This document shows positions 7,787 through 14,528 of a stretch of DNA of 24,190 nucleotides, piece by piece. Position numbers and translations under genes: made by a program. The notes beneath the pieces were generated by a model. That model saw only the letters and a program-made list of their open reading frames with translations, did not search any database and was not told the DNA's origin. Numbering within the stretch: position 1 is the stretch's first letter; the number at the start of each line of letters is the position of its first letter. The stretch covers positions 1 through 24,190 of the forward strand of contig CALZFY010000035.1 of the NCBI GenBank assembly GCA_945786935.1, written 5' to 3'. Source of the DNA: HGM12587 sp945786935 (GTDB lineage: Bacteria > Bacillota > Clostridia > Lachnospirales > Lachnospiraceae).

Positions 7787-7815
7787 TTTAAAATTTGTTA
7801 GGAGTATGGTATAAT
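7787..7815 (+). promoter_or_regulatory. Extended -10 promoter for ychF-lgt
   Basis: TATAAT at 7810-7815 is preceded by TGG (7807-7809), an extended -10 element, with TTTAAA (7787-7792) as a partial -35 at 17 bases. The start would be near 7822, giving a leader of about 130 bases before ychF. Confidence 0.6.
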
Positions 7816-7851
7816 CCAAGGCTGTATCAGACTCTTTTTATAAATTGAAAT

Positions 7852-7887
7852 TTGGTACTTCATAATCATTGGTACTCAAATTGGTAC
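7852..7887 (+). repeat. Three direct copies of TTGGTAC
   Basis: Copies lie at 7852-7858, 7869-7875 and 7881-7887, all in the same orientation and inside the predicted ychF leader. Clustered short direct repeats of this kind resemble integrase arm-type sites near old attachment sites, but no integrase gene remains in the window. They could also be regulatory. Confidence 0.45.
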
Positions 7888-7907
7888 CCGAAAAAAACAG
7901 CAAACAA

Positions 7908-7933
7908 AAAATCCCCGAAAATCAAGGGATTTT
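7908..7933 (+). other. Hairpin directly before ychF ribosome site
   Basis: AAAATCCC (7908-7915) pairs with GGGATTTT (7926-7933) around a 10-base loop. The 3' arm touches AAGGAGG (7934-7940), so folding may affect ribosome access. The A- and T-rich arms also resemble a weak bidirectional terminator. Confidence 0.5.
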
Positions 7934-7951
7934 AAGGAGGAAATAGAAAAT

Positions 7952-9049
7952 ATGAAACTAGGTATCGTAGGCCTTCCAAACGTAGGCAAAAGTACATTGT
8001 TCAATTCATTGACAAAAGCAGGCGCGGAATCAGCAAACTATCCGTTCTGTACCATTGATCCTAACGTAGGCATCGTGGCAGTTCCTGACAAACGTTTAAA
8101 ATTACTTGGAGATTTTTATAACTCTAAAAAAGTCACTCCGGCAGTCATCGAGTTTGTAGATATTGCAGGACTTGTAAAGGGTGCCTCTAAAGGAGAAGGT
8201 CTTGGAAACCAGTTCCTGGCCAATATCCGTGAAGTGGATGCCATTGTACATGTAGTACGCTGCTTTGAAGATGCAAATGTCATCCATGTGGACGGCAACA
8301 TCAATCCCTTGCGTGACATTGAAACCATCGAGCTGGAACTGATTTTTTCTGACCTTGAAATTCTGGAGCGCCGTATTGCAAAGACTACCAAGGTTGCAAG
8401 AAATGATAAGACCGCTGCCAAAGAATTAGAATTCCAGGAAAAGATCAAGGCACATCTGGAGGATAATAAGCCGGCAAAAACCATGGAGCTGGAAAACGAA
8501 GATGAAGAAAGCTGGATGAGCGAGTACAACCTTCTGACCTGGAAACCGGTCATCTACGCAGCAAATGTTGCAGAAGATGATCTGGCAGATGATGCACAGA
8601 GTAATGAAAATGTGCAGAAGGTACGCGCATTGGCTGCAGAGGAGAACAGTGAAGTATTTGTGATCTGTGCTCAGATCGAGCAGGAAATCGCTGAGCTGGA
8701 TGATGAAGAAAAGGCAGAATTTTTAGAAGACTTAGGCCTTTCAGAATCCGGTCTGGAAAAACTCATCGCTGCAAGCTATCATATTTTAGGACTCCAGAGC
8801 TACCTAACAGCCGGAGAAGATGAGACCCGTGCATGGACTATCCCGATCGGATGCAAGGCACCACAGGCGGCAGGTAAGATTCACTCTGATTTTGAACGTG
8901 GATTTATCAAAGCTGAAGTTGTAAATTATCAGGATCTTTTAGACTGCGGTTCTTACGCAGGCGCAAGGGACAAAGGTCTTGTACGTATTGAAGGTAAAGA
9001 ATATGTTGTGAAAGACGGAGACGTTATTTTGTTCCGTTTCAACGTGTAG
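7952..9049 (+). CDS. ychF: Redox-regulated ATPase YchF (OLA1/Obg-like)
   Basis: 365 residues, the standard full length. The G1 P-loop is GLPNVGKS (7-14), G3 is VDIAGLVKGAS, and the position of the G4 guanine motif has NVAED in place of NKxD, which explains ATP preference in this family. A helical coiled-coil insert (ILERRIAKTTKVARNDKTAA) and a C-terminal TGS domain (TAGEDETRAWTIPIGCKAPQAAG to the end) follow. YchF is a ribosome-associated ATPase linked to stress responses. AAGGAGG lies 11 bases before the ATG. It heads an operon with lgt, 18 bases downstream. Confidence 0.97.
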   Translation: MKLGIVGLPNVGKSTLFNSLTKAGAESANYPFCTIDPNVGIVAVPDKRLKLLGDFYNSKKVTPAVIEFVDIAGLVKGASKGEGLGNQFLANIREVDAIVHVVRCFEDANVIHVDGNINPLRDIETIELELIFSDLEILERRIAKTTKVARNDKTAAKELEFQEKIKAHLEDNKPAKTMELENEDEESWMSEYNLLTWKPVIYAANVAEDDLADDAQSNENVQKVRALAAEENSEVFVICAQIEQEIAELDDEEKAEFLEDLGLSESGLEKLIAASYHILGLQSYLTAGEDETRAWTIPIGCKAPQAAGKIHSDFERGFIKAEVVNYQDLLDCGSYAGARDKGLVRIEGKEYVVKDGDVILFRFNV

Positions 9050-9067
9050 TCTTTCGAGGGTTATCCT

Positions 9068-9928
9068 ATGGATATGCAGATTTATTTTCCCCATTTGGGG
9101 ATCTTCCTGGAGCATGTAGGGAAAAGCTTTTACGTATTCGGATTTGAGATCGCCTATTACGGCTGTACCATGGCATTGGGGATTCTGGTGGGCTATCTTC
9201 TGGCAGCCAGAGAGGCAAAACGAACCGGTCAGAACCCGGAGGATTATCTGGATATGCTGCTGTATGCAGTGATCTTTGCTCTGGTAGGTGCCAGAATCTA
9301 TTATGTAGTGTTTAGCTGGGACAATTATAAAAATGACCTTTTAAGTATTTTTAATCTCCGTCAGGGAGGTCTCGCCATTTATGGAGGCATCATCGGTGCA
9401 TTCCTTACCGTCTATTTCTTTACAAAGAAAAGAAAGCTTTCCTATACAAAGATGTTAGATACTGCCTGTGTAGGACTGGTAGCAGGCCAGATCATCGGCA
9501 GATGGGGGAACTTCTTTAACAGAGAGGCCTTTGGTGATTATTGCGACGGGCTGTTTGCCATGCAGCTTCCCGTATCAGCAGTGCGTAAGGGTGAGATTAC
9601 ACAGAAAATGTGGGAGAATCTTCAGACGATAGGTGGAATCGATTTTATTCAGGTACATCCCACATTTCTATATGAAGGTTTGTGGAATCTGGGAGTGCTC
9701 TTATTCCTTTACTGGTATCGCGACCGTAAGAAATTCCAGGGTGAACTGGTATTATGGTATCTGACTCTCTACGGAGCAGGAAGATTTTGGATCGAAGCAC
9801 TTCGTACAGACCAGCTTCTGATTCCGGGAATCGGATTTCCGGTATCCCAGCTGTTGGGAGCAGTTCTTGCATTAGCAGGTCTGTTGGCGATTTTCGCAGG
9901 ACATCAAAAACATAAGAATCATTCATAA
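9068..9928 (+). CDS. lgt: Prolipoprotein diacylglyceryl transferase
   Basis: 286 residues with about seven membrane segments. Lgt moves diacylglycerol from phosphatidylglycerol to the lipobox cysteine of prolipoproteins, the first step of lipoprotein maturation. The family signature is GRWGNFFNREAFG, with the essential Arg at 145. HPTFLYEGLWN and the late GRFWIEALRTDQL motif with a second conserved Arg are also present. GAGGG sits 7 bases before the ATG. A second ATG at 9074 is possible but less well spaced. Co-transcribed with ychF and closed by a strong terminator, so it is separate from the dcw operon. Confidence 0.96.
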   Translation: MDMQIYFPHLGIFLEHVGKSFYVFGFEIAYYGCTMALGILVGYLLAAREAKRTGQNPEDYLDMLLYAVIFALVGARIYYVVFSWDNYKNDLLSIFNLRQGGLAIYGGIIGAFLTVYFFTKKRKLSYTKMLDTACVGLVAGQIIGRWGNFFNREAFGDYCDGLFAMQLPVSAVRKGEITQKMWENLQTIGGIDFIQVHPTFLYEGLWNLGVLLFLYWYRDRKKFQGELVLWYLTLYGAGRFWIEALRTDQLLIPGIGFPVSQLLGAVLALAGLLAIFAGHQKHKNHS

Positions 9929-9970
9929 CTGTCCGGAAACTGTTTTGAAGTATCTGGGACAGTTCCAATC

Positions 9971-10017
9971 AAAAAAACCGTAAAATCGGCAAATGAGCTG
10001 ATTTTACGGTTTTTTTT
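9971..10017 (+). terminator. Rho-independent terminator of ychF-lgt
   Basis: Perfect 17-bp stem (9971-9987 with 10000-10016) with the core ACCGTAAAATC, a 12-base loop and a run of eight T. The A-rich left arm would allow function in both directions. Confidence 0.92.
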
Positions 10018-10080
10018 GTCTAAAATCGTCAGAACTTAAGAAATTCTTCATGGAAAATTATTGAAATTATAAAAAAGCAC

Positions 10081-10109
10081 TTGCAATCGGGAAAGTGGTA
10101 TTGTAAACT
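10081..10109 (+). promoter_or_regulatory. Promoter of the mraZ/dcw operon
   Basis: TTGCAA (10081-10086), 17 bases, TAAACT (10104-10109); start near 10116. It is the only good match between the lgt terminator and mraZ. One GTGG box lies in its spacer and the others just downstream, as expected for a promoter under MraZ control. Confidence 0.6.
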
Positions 10110-10180
10110 GTGTTTGTGGAGAAAAGTGGTGAAAAGTGGAGTGCCAGTGGAGATAAGTGGAGCACTTTGGTGAAAGTGGG
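10091..10180 (+). promoter_or_regulatory. Array of about eight MraZ-type GTGG boxes
   Basis: GTGG starts at 10095, 10116, 10126, 10136, 10147, 10157 and 10176, with a degenerate TTGG at 10167. Most are preceded by AAA or ATAA. Steps are 21, 10, 10, 11, 10, 10 and 9 bases, so all lie on nearly one DNA face. MraZ binding sites in E. coli and Mollicutes are 10-bp-spaced direct repeats with a TGGG or AAAGTGG core, so autoregulation by MraZ is the natural reading. Confidence 0.75.
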
Positions 10181-10188
10181 TGATTGCA

Positions 10189-10623
10189 TTGTTCAATGGA
10201 GAATACAATCATACGATCGATACAAAAGGCAGGCTGATTATTCCTTCAAAATTTCGTGAAGAGCTTGGAGAACAATTCATGATGACAAGAGGGTTGGACG
10301 GCTGCTTATTTCTGTTTCCAATGGATGAATGGCACGCACACGAGGAGAAACTGAAAAAACTTCCTATGGCGGATAAAAATGCACGTGCATTCAGCAGATT
10401 TTTTACAGCGGGTGCCACTCTTTGTGAACTGGATAAACAGGGAAGAATTCTGGTTCCGGGGAGTTTAAGGGAATTTGCAAAGATTGATAAAGAAGTAATT
10501 TTTGCAGGACTTCTGACCCGTATAGAGTTATGGAGTAAGGAACGCTACGAAGAAATCAATAACTACGATAATATGGATGAAATTGCCGAACAGCTTGGCA
10601 TTAATCTGAATTTTAGTATATAG
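10189..10623 (+). CDS. mraZ: Transcriptional regulator MraZ
   Basis: 144 residues from the chosen TTG. It has two tandem SpoVT-AbrB-like halves, each with the DxxxR signature (DTKGR near the N terminus and DKQGR in the middle). MraZ forms rings that bind the repeat array at its own promoter and tune the dcw operon. Start: TTG at 10189 gives an N terminus (fMet-FNGEYNHTID) that aligns exactly with family members, with GGTG 6 bases upstream. GTG at 10180 is in frame, also has a GGTGA at fair spacing and adds three residues, so it cannot be excluded. Ten bases separate its stop from rsmH. Confidence 0.94.
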   Translation: MFNGEYNHTIDTKGRLIIPSKFREELGEQFMMTRGLDGCLFLFPMDEWHAHEEKLKKLPMADKNARAFSRFFTAGATLCELDKQGRILVPGSLREFAKIDKEVIFAGLLTRIELWSKERYEEINNYDNMDEIAEQLGINLNFSI

Positions 10624-10633
10624 AGGAAAATGC

Positions 10634-11578
10634 ATGGAATTTAATCACAAATCAGTTTTACTTTTTGAAACTGTAGACAGCCTGAATGTGAAACCTGATG
10701 GCATCTACGTGGATGGTACTTTAGGAGGCGGAGGTCATTCTTTCCAGATTTTAAAAAGATTGGGCGATGGCGGTCGTCTGATTGGAATTGATCAGGATGA
10801 AGATGCCCTGAAGGCGGCAGGAGAACGACTTGCCATTTTTGGAGAAAAGGTGACAACAGTCCGCAGTAATTACTGTCATATGAGGCAGGTACTGCACGAT
10901 CTTGGAATCCAAAAGGTATCCGGTATTGTGCTGGATCTGGGAGTATCCTCCTATCAGCTGGACGAGCCGGAAAGGGGCTTTACTTACAGAGAAGACGTTC
11001 CATTGGATATGCGAATGGACAGAAGAAATCCAAAGACAGCCAAAAACATTGTAAACGAATACAGTGAGATGGAGCTGTTTCGCATCATCAGAGATTATGG
11101 TGAAGATAAATTTGCCAAAAATATTGCAAAGCATATTGTGGCAGCCAGAGAAAAGAAAGAGATTGAAACTACAGGAGAGCTGATCGAGATCATTAAGGCG
11201 GCGATTCCTGCAAAGGTCAGAGCAACCGGAGGACATCCGGCAAAGAAAACCTTCCAGGCAATTCGTATTGAATTAAATGCAGAACTTGAAGTGCTGCAAA
11301 ATTCCCTGGATGATATGATCGATCTTTTGGAGGATGGAGGAAGAATCAGTATCATTACCTTCCATTCCTTAGAAGACAGGATCGTAAAGACAATTTTTAA
11401 AACAAATGAAAATCCTTGTACATGCCCGAGCCATTTTCCGGTGTGTGTGTGTGGTAAAAAGCCGAAGGGTAAGGTCATTACAAGGAAACCCATTGTTCCG
11501 GGAGATGAGGAACTGGAATACAACAGCAGAGCCAAAAGTGCAAAGCTGAGAGTATTTGAAAGAATCAGGGAAGATTAG
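10634..11578 (+). CDS. rsmH: 16S rRNA (cytosine(1402)-N(4))-methyltransferase RsmH
   Basis: 314 residues, normal length. The SAM-binding motif is VDGTLGGGGHS (26-36), followed by GIDQDEDAL, LDLGVSSYQLDEPERGFTYR and the C-terminal ISIITFHSLEDRIVK. It methylates N4 of C1402 in the 30S decoding centre. A cysteine-rich loop (CTCPSHFPVCVCGKKPKG) near residues 258-275 is common in Firmicute members. AGAGGA overlaps the mraZ stop and gives 6-base spacing. Confidence 0.97.
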   Translation: MEFNHKSVLLFETVDSLNVKPDGIYVDGTLGGGGHSFQILKRLGDGGRLIGIDQDEDALKAAGERLAIFGEKVTTVRSNYCHMRQVLHDLGIQKVSGIVLDLGVSSYQLDEPERGFTYREDVPLDMRMDRRNPKTAKNIVNEYSEMELFRIIRDYGEDKFAKNIAKHIVAAREKKEIETTGELIEIIKAAIPAKVRATGGHPAKKTFQAIRIELNAELEVLQNSLDDMIDLLEDGGRISIITFHSLEDRIVKTIFKTNENPCTCPSHFPVCVCGKKPKGKVITRKPIVPGDEELEYNSRAKSAKLRVFERIRED

Positions 11579-11589
11579 AGGTGATACCC

Positions 11590-12096
11590 ATGGCACAGAC
11601 AGCGGTAAACAGAAGAACAACTACATATACGGCTAAGATGCATGGGAATACAGCAAGAAATATTTACGAGGTACCACGTCATCCGGAAAGACCGGAAGGA
11701 CCGGTAGCTGTTCCGAGAAGAAAACAAAAACAGGAAAACAATACCTTGAGCATTCCTTATTGTATTTTTCTGGGACTTGCCTGTGTACTGACGCTGACAC
11801 TGGGTGCATATTATCTGCAGCAGCAGGCACTTTGTACAGGAAGCCAGAAAACCATTGCAAGTCTGGAAAGCCAGCTGGCGGAACTAAAGAAAGTCAATGC
11901 AGATGAACTTAACCGTATCGAATCTTCTGTGAACCTGGAAGAAATTCGAGATATTGCCATGAATGAGCTGGGAATGGTTTATGCCACAGGTGACAATGTG
12001 ATTCTTTATGATAATACGACTCAGAATTATGTAAGTCAGCATCAGGAAATCCCCAGGGAGGATGGTTCTGCATTAAAAAGTGTATTTGGTAAATAA
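11590..12096 (+). CDS. ftsL: Cell division protein FtsL-like
   Basis: 168-residue bitopic protein. A long basic, proline-rich cytoplasmic tail (1-53) is followed by one membrane helix (54-76), a short coiled coil (about 84-110) and an extracytoplasmic end with the FtsL/DivIC-type pattern EEIRDIAMNELGMVYA. With DivIB and a DivIC partner encoded elsewhere it should activate the FtsW-PBP septal synthase. Identity rests on topology and position between rsmH and the PBP genes, since FtsL sequences diverge quickly. The frame is open from a GTG at 11581, but AGAGGTGA (11577-11584) is well placed only for the ATG at 11590. Confidence 0.85.
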   Translation: MAQTAVNRRTTTYTAKMHGNTARNIYEVPRHPERPEGPVAVPRRKQKQENNTLSIPYCIFLGLACVLTLTLGAYYLQQQALCTGSQKTIASLESQLAELKKVNADELNRIESSVNLEEIRDIAMNELGMVYATGDNVILYDNTTQNYVSQHQEIPREDGSALKSVFGK

Positions 12097-12172
12097 TCAG
12101 GAAAAGAAAAATTGAGGTAACTATTCAGTATTCCACTGGAAGGTACGAAACAGTTACGGGCAGGTTTTTAGT

Positions 12173-14470
12173 GTGACAAGTAAGGAATACAAAAAGAAAC
12201 AAAAAATCAATAACAGAATGAAACAAAAGCTGGCACTCATGTTTATCGTGATCGTGCTGGCTTTGGTTGGTTTAAGCATCAGAATCGTATATATCAATAA
12301 AACCAATGGGGATAAATACACGAAAAAGGTGCTTCAGCAGCAGGAAAGCAACAGTCTGACCTTAGCTTATCGCCGTGGGGATATCTATGACCGGAATGGC
12401 ACGATTTTGGCCACCAGTGAAAAGGTCTATAATGTGATCCTGGACCCTAAGGTGTTGACGGAGTATGAAAAAAACAAAAAAGGCTGTGTGGATGCAACCC
12501 TGAGCGCTCTTTCAGAACATTTCAGCTATACGAAAGCGGAGCTTCAGGAAATCTACAATAAAAAGAAGACAAGCAGTTATGTGGTTTTGGAAAAACAGAA
12601 AACCAAAGATGAGATATCGGAAATTCAGGCAATGATGGAGGAAAAGGACTCTTTGGTGAAAGGGGTCTGGTTTGAAGAAGGGTATAAAAGAAAATATCCA
12701 TACGACTCTCTTGGCTGTAATGTGATCGGGTATACAGTTTCCGGTAACGTGGGCCAGTACGGGATCGAGGAATACTACTCCAGTACCTTAAACGGAACCA
12801 ACGGAAGAAGCTATACCTATCTGAATGACAAACTGGAATCCGAAAAGGTCATCCATGAGGCTGAGGATGGCTACAGCGTGATGTCGACTATTGATGTGAC
12901 CATTCAGGGATTTGTTGAGGAAGCTATTGACAGCTTTATGGAAAGGTACACCAATGCATACCGGGATGGTGATGGAGCAAAAACCGCAGCCTGTATTGTG
13001 ATGGATCCAAGAAACGGTGAGATCCTTGCCATGGCAAGCAACCGGAAATATGATTTAAACCAGCCCTATGATCTGGTGGCAAACGGTGTCATTACCGAAG
13101 AACAGGAAGCGGCCATTGATGCAGAAGTGTCTGTATATCAGGAAAAGCTGAAGGCTTTACAGGAAGAAAAGGAAAAGGTCTATGCGACGCTTTCTGAAGA
13201 AGCAAAGAAAGAGATGGATGCGCAGCTGAAAGAATATGAGGAAAAAGCAAATCAGAAATATCAGCTGTTAAATGATCTATGGAGAAACTTCTGTGTCAGT
13301 GATACCTATGAGCCGGGTTCTACGGTAAAGCCAATGACAGTGGCAGGTGCCATCGAGTCCGGAAGCATCAACCTGACAGATGGTTATTACTGTGATGGCT
13401 CTCAGGTGGTAGTACCGGGACAAAAACCGATCCATTGTGCGAAACGTTCCGGTCATGGAATGATCTCTTTGGAAGGTTCCATTATGTTTTCCTGCAATGA
13501 TGCCCTGATGCAGATTGCAGCAAAAATGGGTTATGACAATTTTGTAAAATACCAGAGACTCTTTAACTTTGGTCTTCGTACCGGTATAGATCTTCCGGGC
13601 GAGTCCAGAACGGATACAGTTGTTTATTATGTAGGGGACGATGCTCCTTACGAAAACTTAAAGATCGGCCCTTCAGAGCTTGCCACCTGTTCTTTTGGAC
13701 AGGGCTTTAATACCAGCATGATTCAGGTGGCCAGTGCGTTTTCTTCTGTCATCAATGGAGGTTACTATTATCAGCCTCATGTGGTGAAAAAGATTATGGA
13801 TACCCATGGCGGTGTGGTAGAAGAAAATGAAGGAAAGCTGCTTCGGACAACCATCTCTCCGGAAACCAGTGAGGTGGTAAAGAAATACCTGTACAACACC
13901 ATGTATGGTTCTCCGGATGCCAATGGAAACAATGCCACCGGTAAGAAGGCAAGAATTGCCGGATATGCCATGGGCGGAAAGACCGGTACAGCCCAGAAGA
14001 TTCCCCGTGGAAACGGAAATTATCTGGTATCCTTTATCGGTTACGCACCTTATGATGATCCGCAGGTTGTCTGCTATGTGATCGTAGATGAACCAAATGC
14101 TGCATATCAGGCTACCAGCTCCTTTGCTCAGGAGATCTGGAAAGAAGTTATGCAAAAGACCCTGCCGTATCTGAATATTTATGAGACGGAAGAGCCGCCA
14201 GCAGATATGATTGATGAGTACAATGCGACTCATACCCAGAAGGTGGAGGAAACTGATGTGGCAGATACAGAAGATGGAAATACAGAAGAAAAGCCGAAGG
14301 ATGAAGTCATCATTGATCCACAGACCGGAGAGGAGGTAAAACCACCGGATGTTTCGGGAGACCCTTCCATTGATCAGGAAACCGGAATGCTAAAGGATCT
14401 TACTCAGGATGATGATTATCCAAGCGATATTCTCATCAACGTCCAGCCATCGGCAGATGATCCTGAATAA
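12173..14470 (+). CDS. Class B penicillin-binding protein, FtsI/PBP2B position, with helical insert and acidic tail
   Basis: 765 residues: a basic N terminus, one membrane helix (17-40), the dimerisation domain (YRRGDIYDRNGTILATS), then a D,D-transpeptidase. Active-site motifs are complete: STVK (nucleophile Ser383), SCN (440-442) and KTGT (from Lys603). It crosslinks septal peptidoglycan, probably as partner of FtsW. Its place directly after ftsL matches B. subtilis pbpB. Unusual: residues about 305-368 form a highly charged, coiled-coil-like stretch just before the SxxK motif, much longer than in the next PBP. There is no PASTA domain; instead an acidic, low-complexity tail runs from about 690. 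It starts with GTG and a modest AGG site 8 bases upstream. FtsI or SpoVD equivalence is not settled. Confidence 0.93.
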   Translation: MTSKEYKKKQKINNRMKQKLALMFIVIVLALVGLSIRIVYINKTNGDKYTKKVLQQQESNSLTLAYRRGDIYDRNGTILATSEKVYNVILDPKVLTEYEKNKKGCVDATLSALSEHFSYTKAELQEIYNKKKTSSYVVLEKQKTKDEISEIQAMMEEKDSLVKGVWFEEGYKRKYPYDSLGCNVIGYTVSGNVGQYGIEEYYSSTLNGTNGRSYTYLNDKLESEKVIHEAEDGYSVMSTIDVTIQGFVEEAIDSFMERYTNAYRDGDGAKTAACIVMDPRNGEILAMASNRKYDLNQPYDLVANGVITEEQEAAIDAEVSVYQEKLKALQEEKEKVYATLSEEAKKEMDAQLKEYEEKANQKYQLLNDLWRNFCVSDTYEPGSTVKPMTVAGAIESGSINLTDGYYCDGSQVVVPGQKPIHCAKRSGHGMISLEGSIMFSCNDALMQIAAKMGYDNFVKYQRLFNFGLRTGIDLPGESRTDTVVYYVGDDAPYENLKIGPSELATCSFGQGFNTSMIQVASAFSSVINGGYYYQPHVVKKIMDTHGGVVEENEGKLLRTTISPETSEVVKKYLYNTMYGSPDANGNNATGKKARIAGYAMGGKTGTAQKIPRGNGNYLVSFIGYAPYDDPQVVCYVIVDEPNAAYQATSSFAQEIWKEVMQKTLPYLNIYETEEPPADMIDEYNATHTQKVEETDVADTEDGNTEEKPKDEVIIDPQTGEEVKPPDVSGDPSIDQETGMLKDLTQDDDYPSDILINVQPSADDPE

Positions 14471-14480
14471 TGAAACGTAA

Positions 14481-14528
14481 GACCTCATAAAATGAATCTA
14501 AGCAGGTTCATTTTATGAGGTTCTTTTT
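14481..14528 (+). terminator. Terminator-like hairpin that masks the ribosome site of the second PBP gene
   Basis: CCTCATAAAATGAA (14483-14496) pairs perfectly with TTCATTTTATGAGG (14507-14520); A14482-T14521 adds a pair. The 10-base loop is followed by TTCTTTTTA. The stem starts 12 bases after the upstream PBP stop, and its 3' arm contains GAGG (14517-14520), the ribosome site for the ATG at 14529. It can therefore act as an intrinsic terminator, a translation block or both, inside the dcw operon. Confidence 0.7.

Noticed and set aside
10751..11236. Long minus-strand frame opposite rsmH
   Set aside because: Shadow of a strongly coding gene; no ribosome site, and a residue mix typical of antisense translation.
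11581..11589. GTG start for the FtsL-like protein
   Set aside because: The GTG is part of the AGAGGTGA ribosome site itself; the ATG at 11590 has proper spacing.
13673..14233. 186-codon minus-strand frame opposite the first PBP
   Set aside because: Antisense shadow; the plus strand carries intact PBP motifs throughout.
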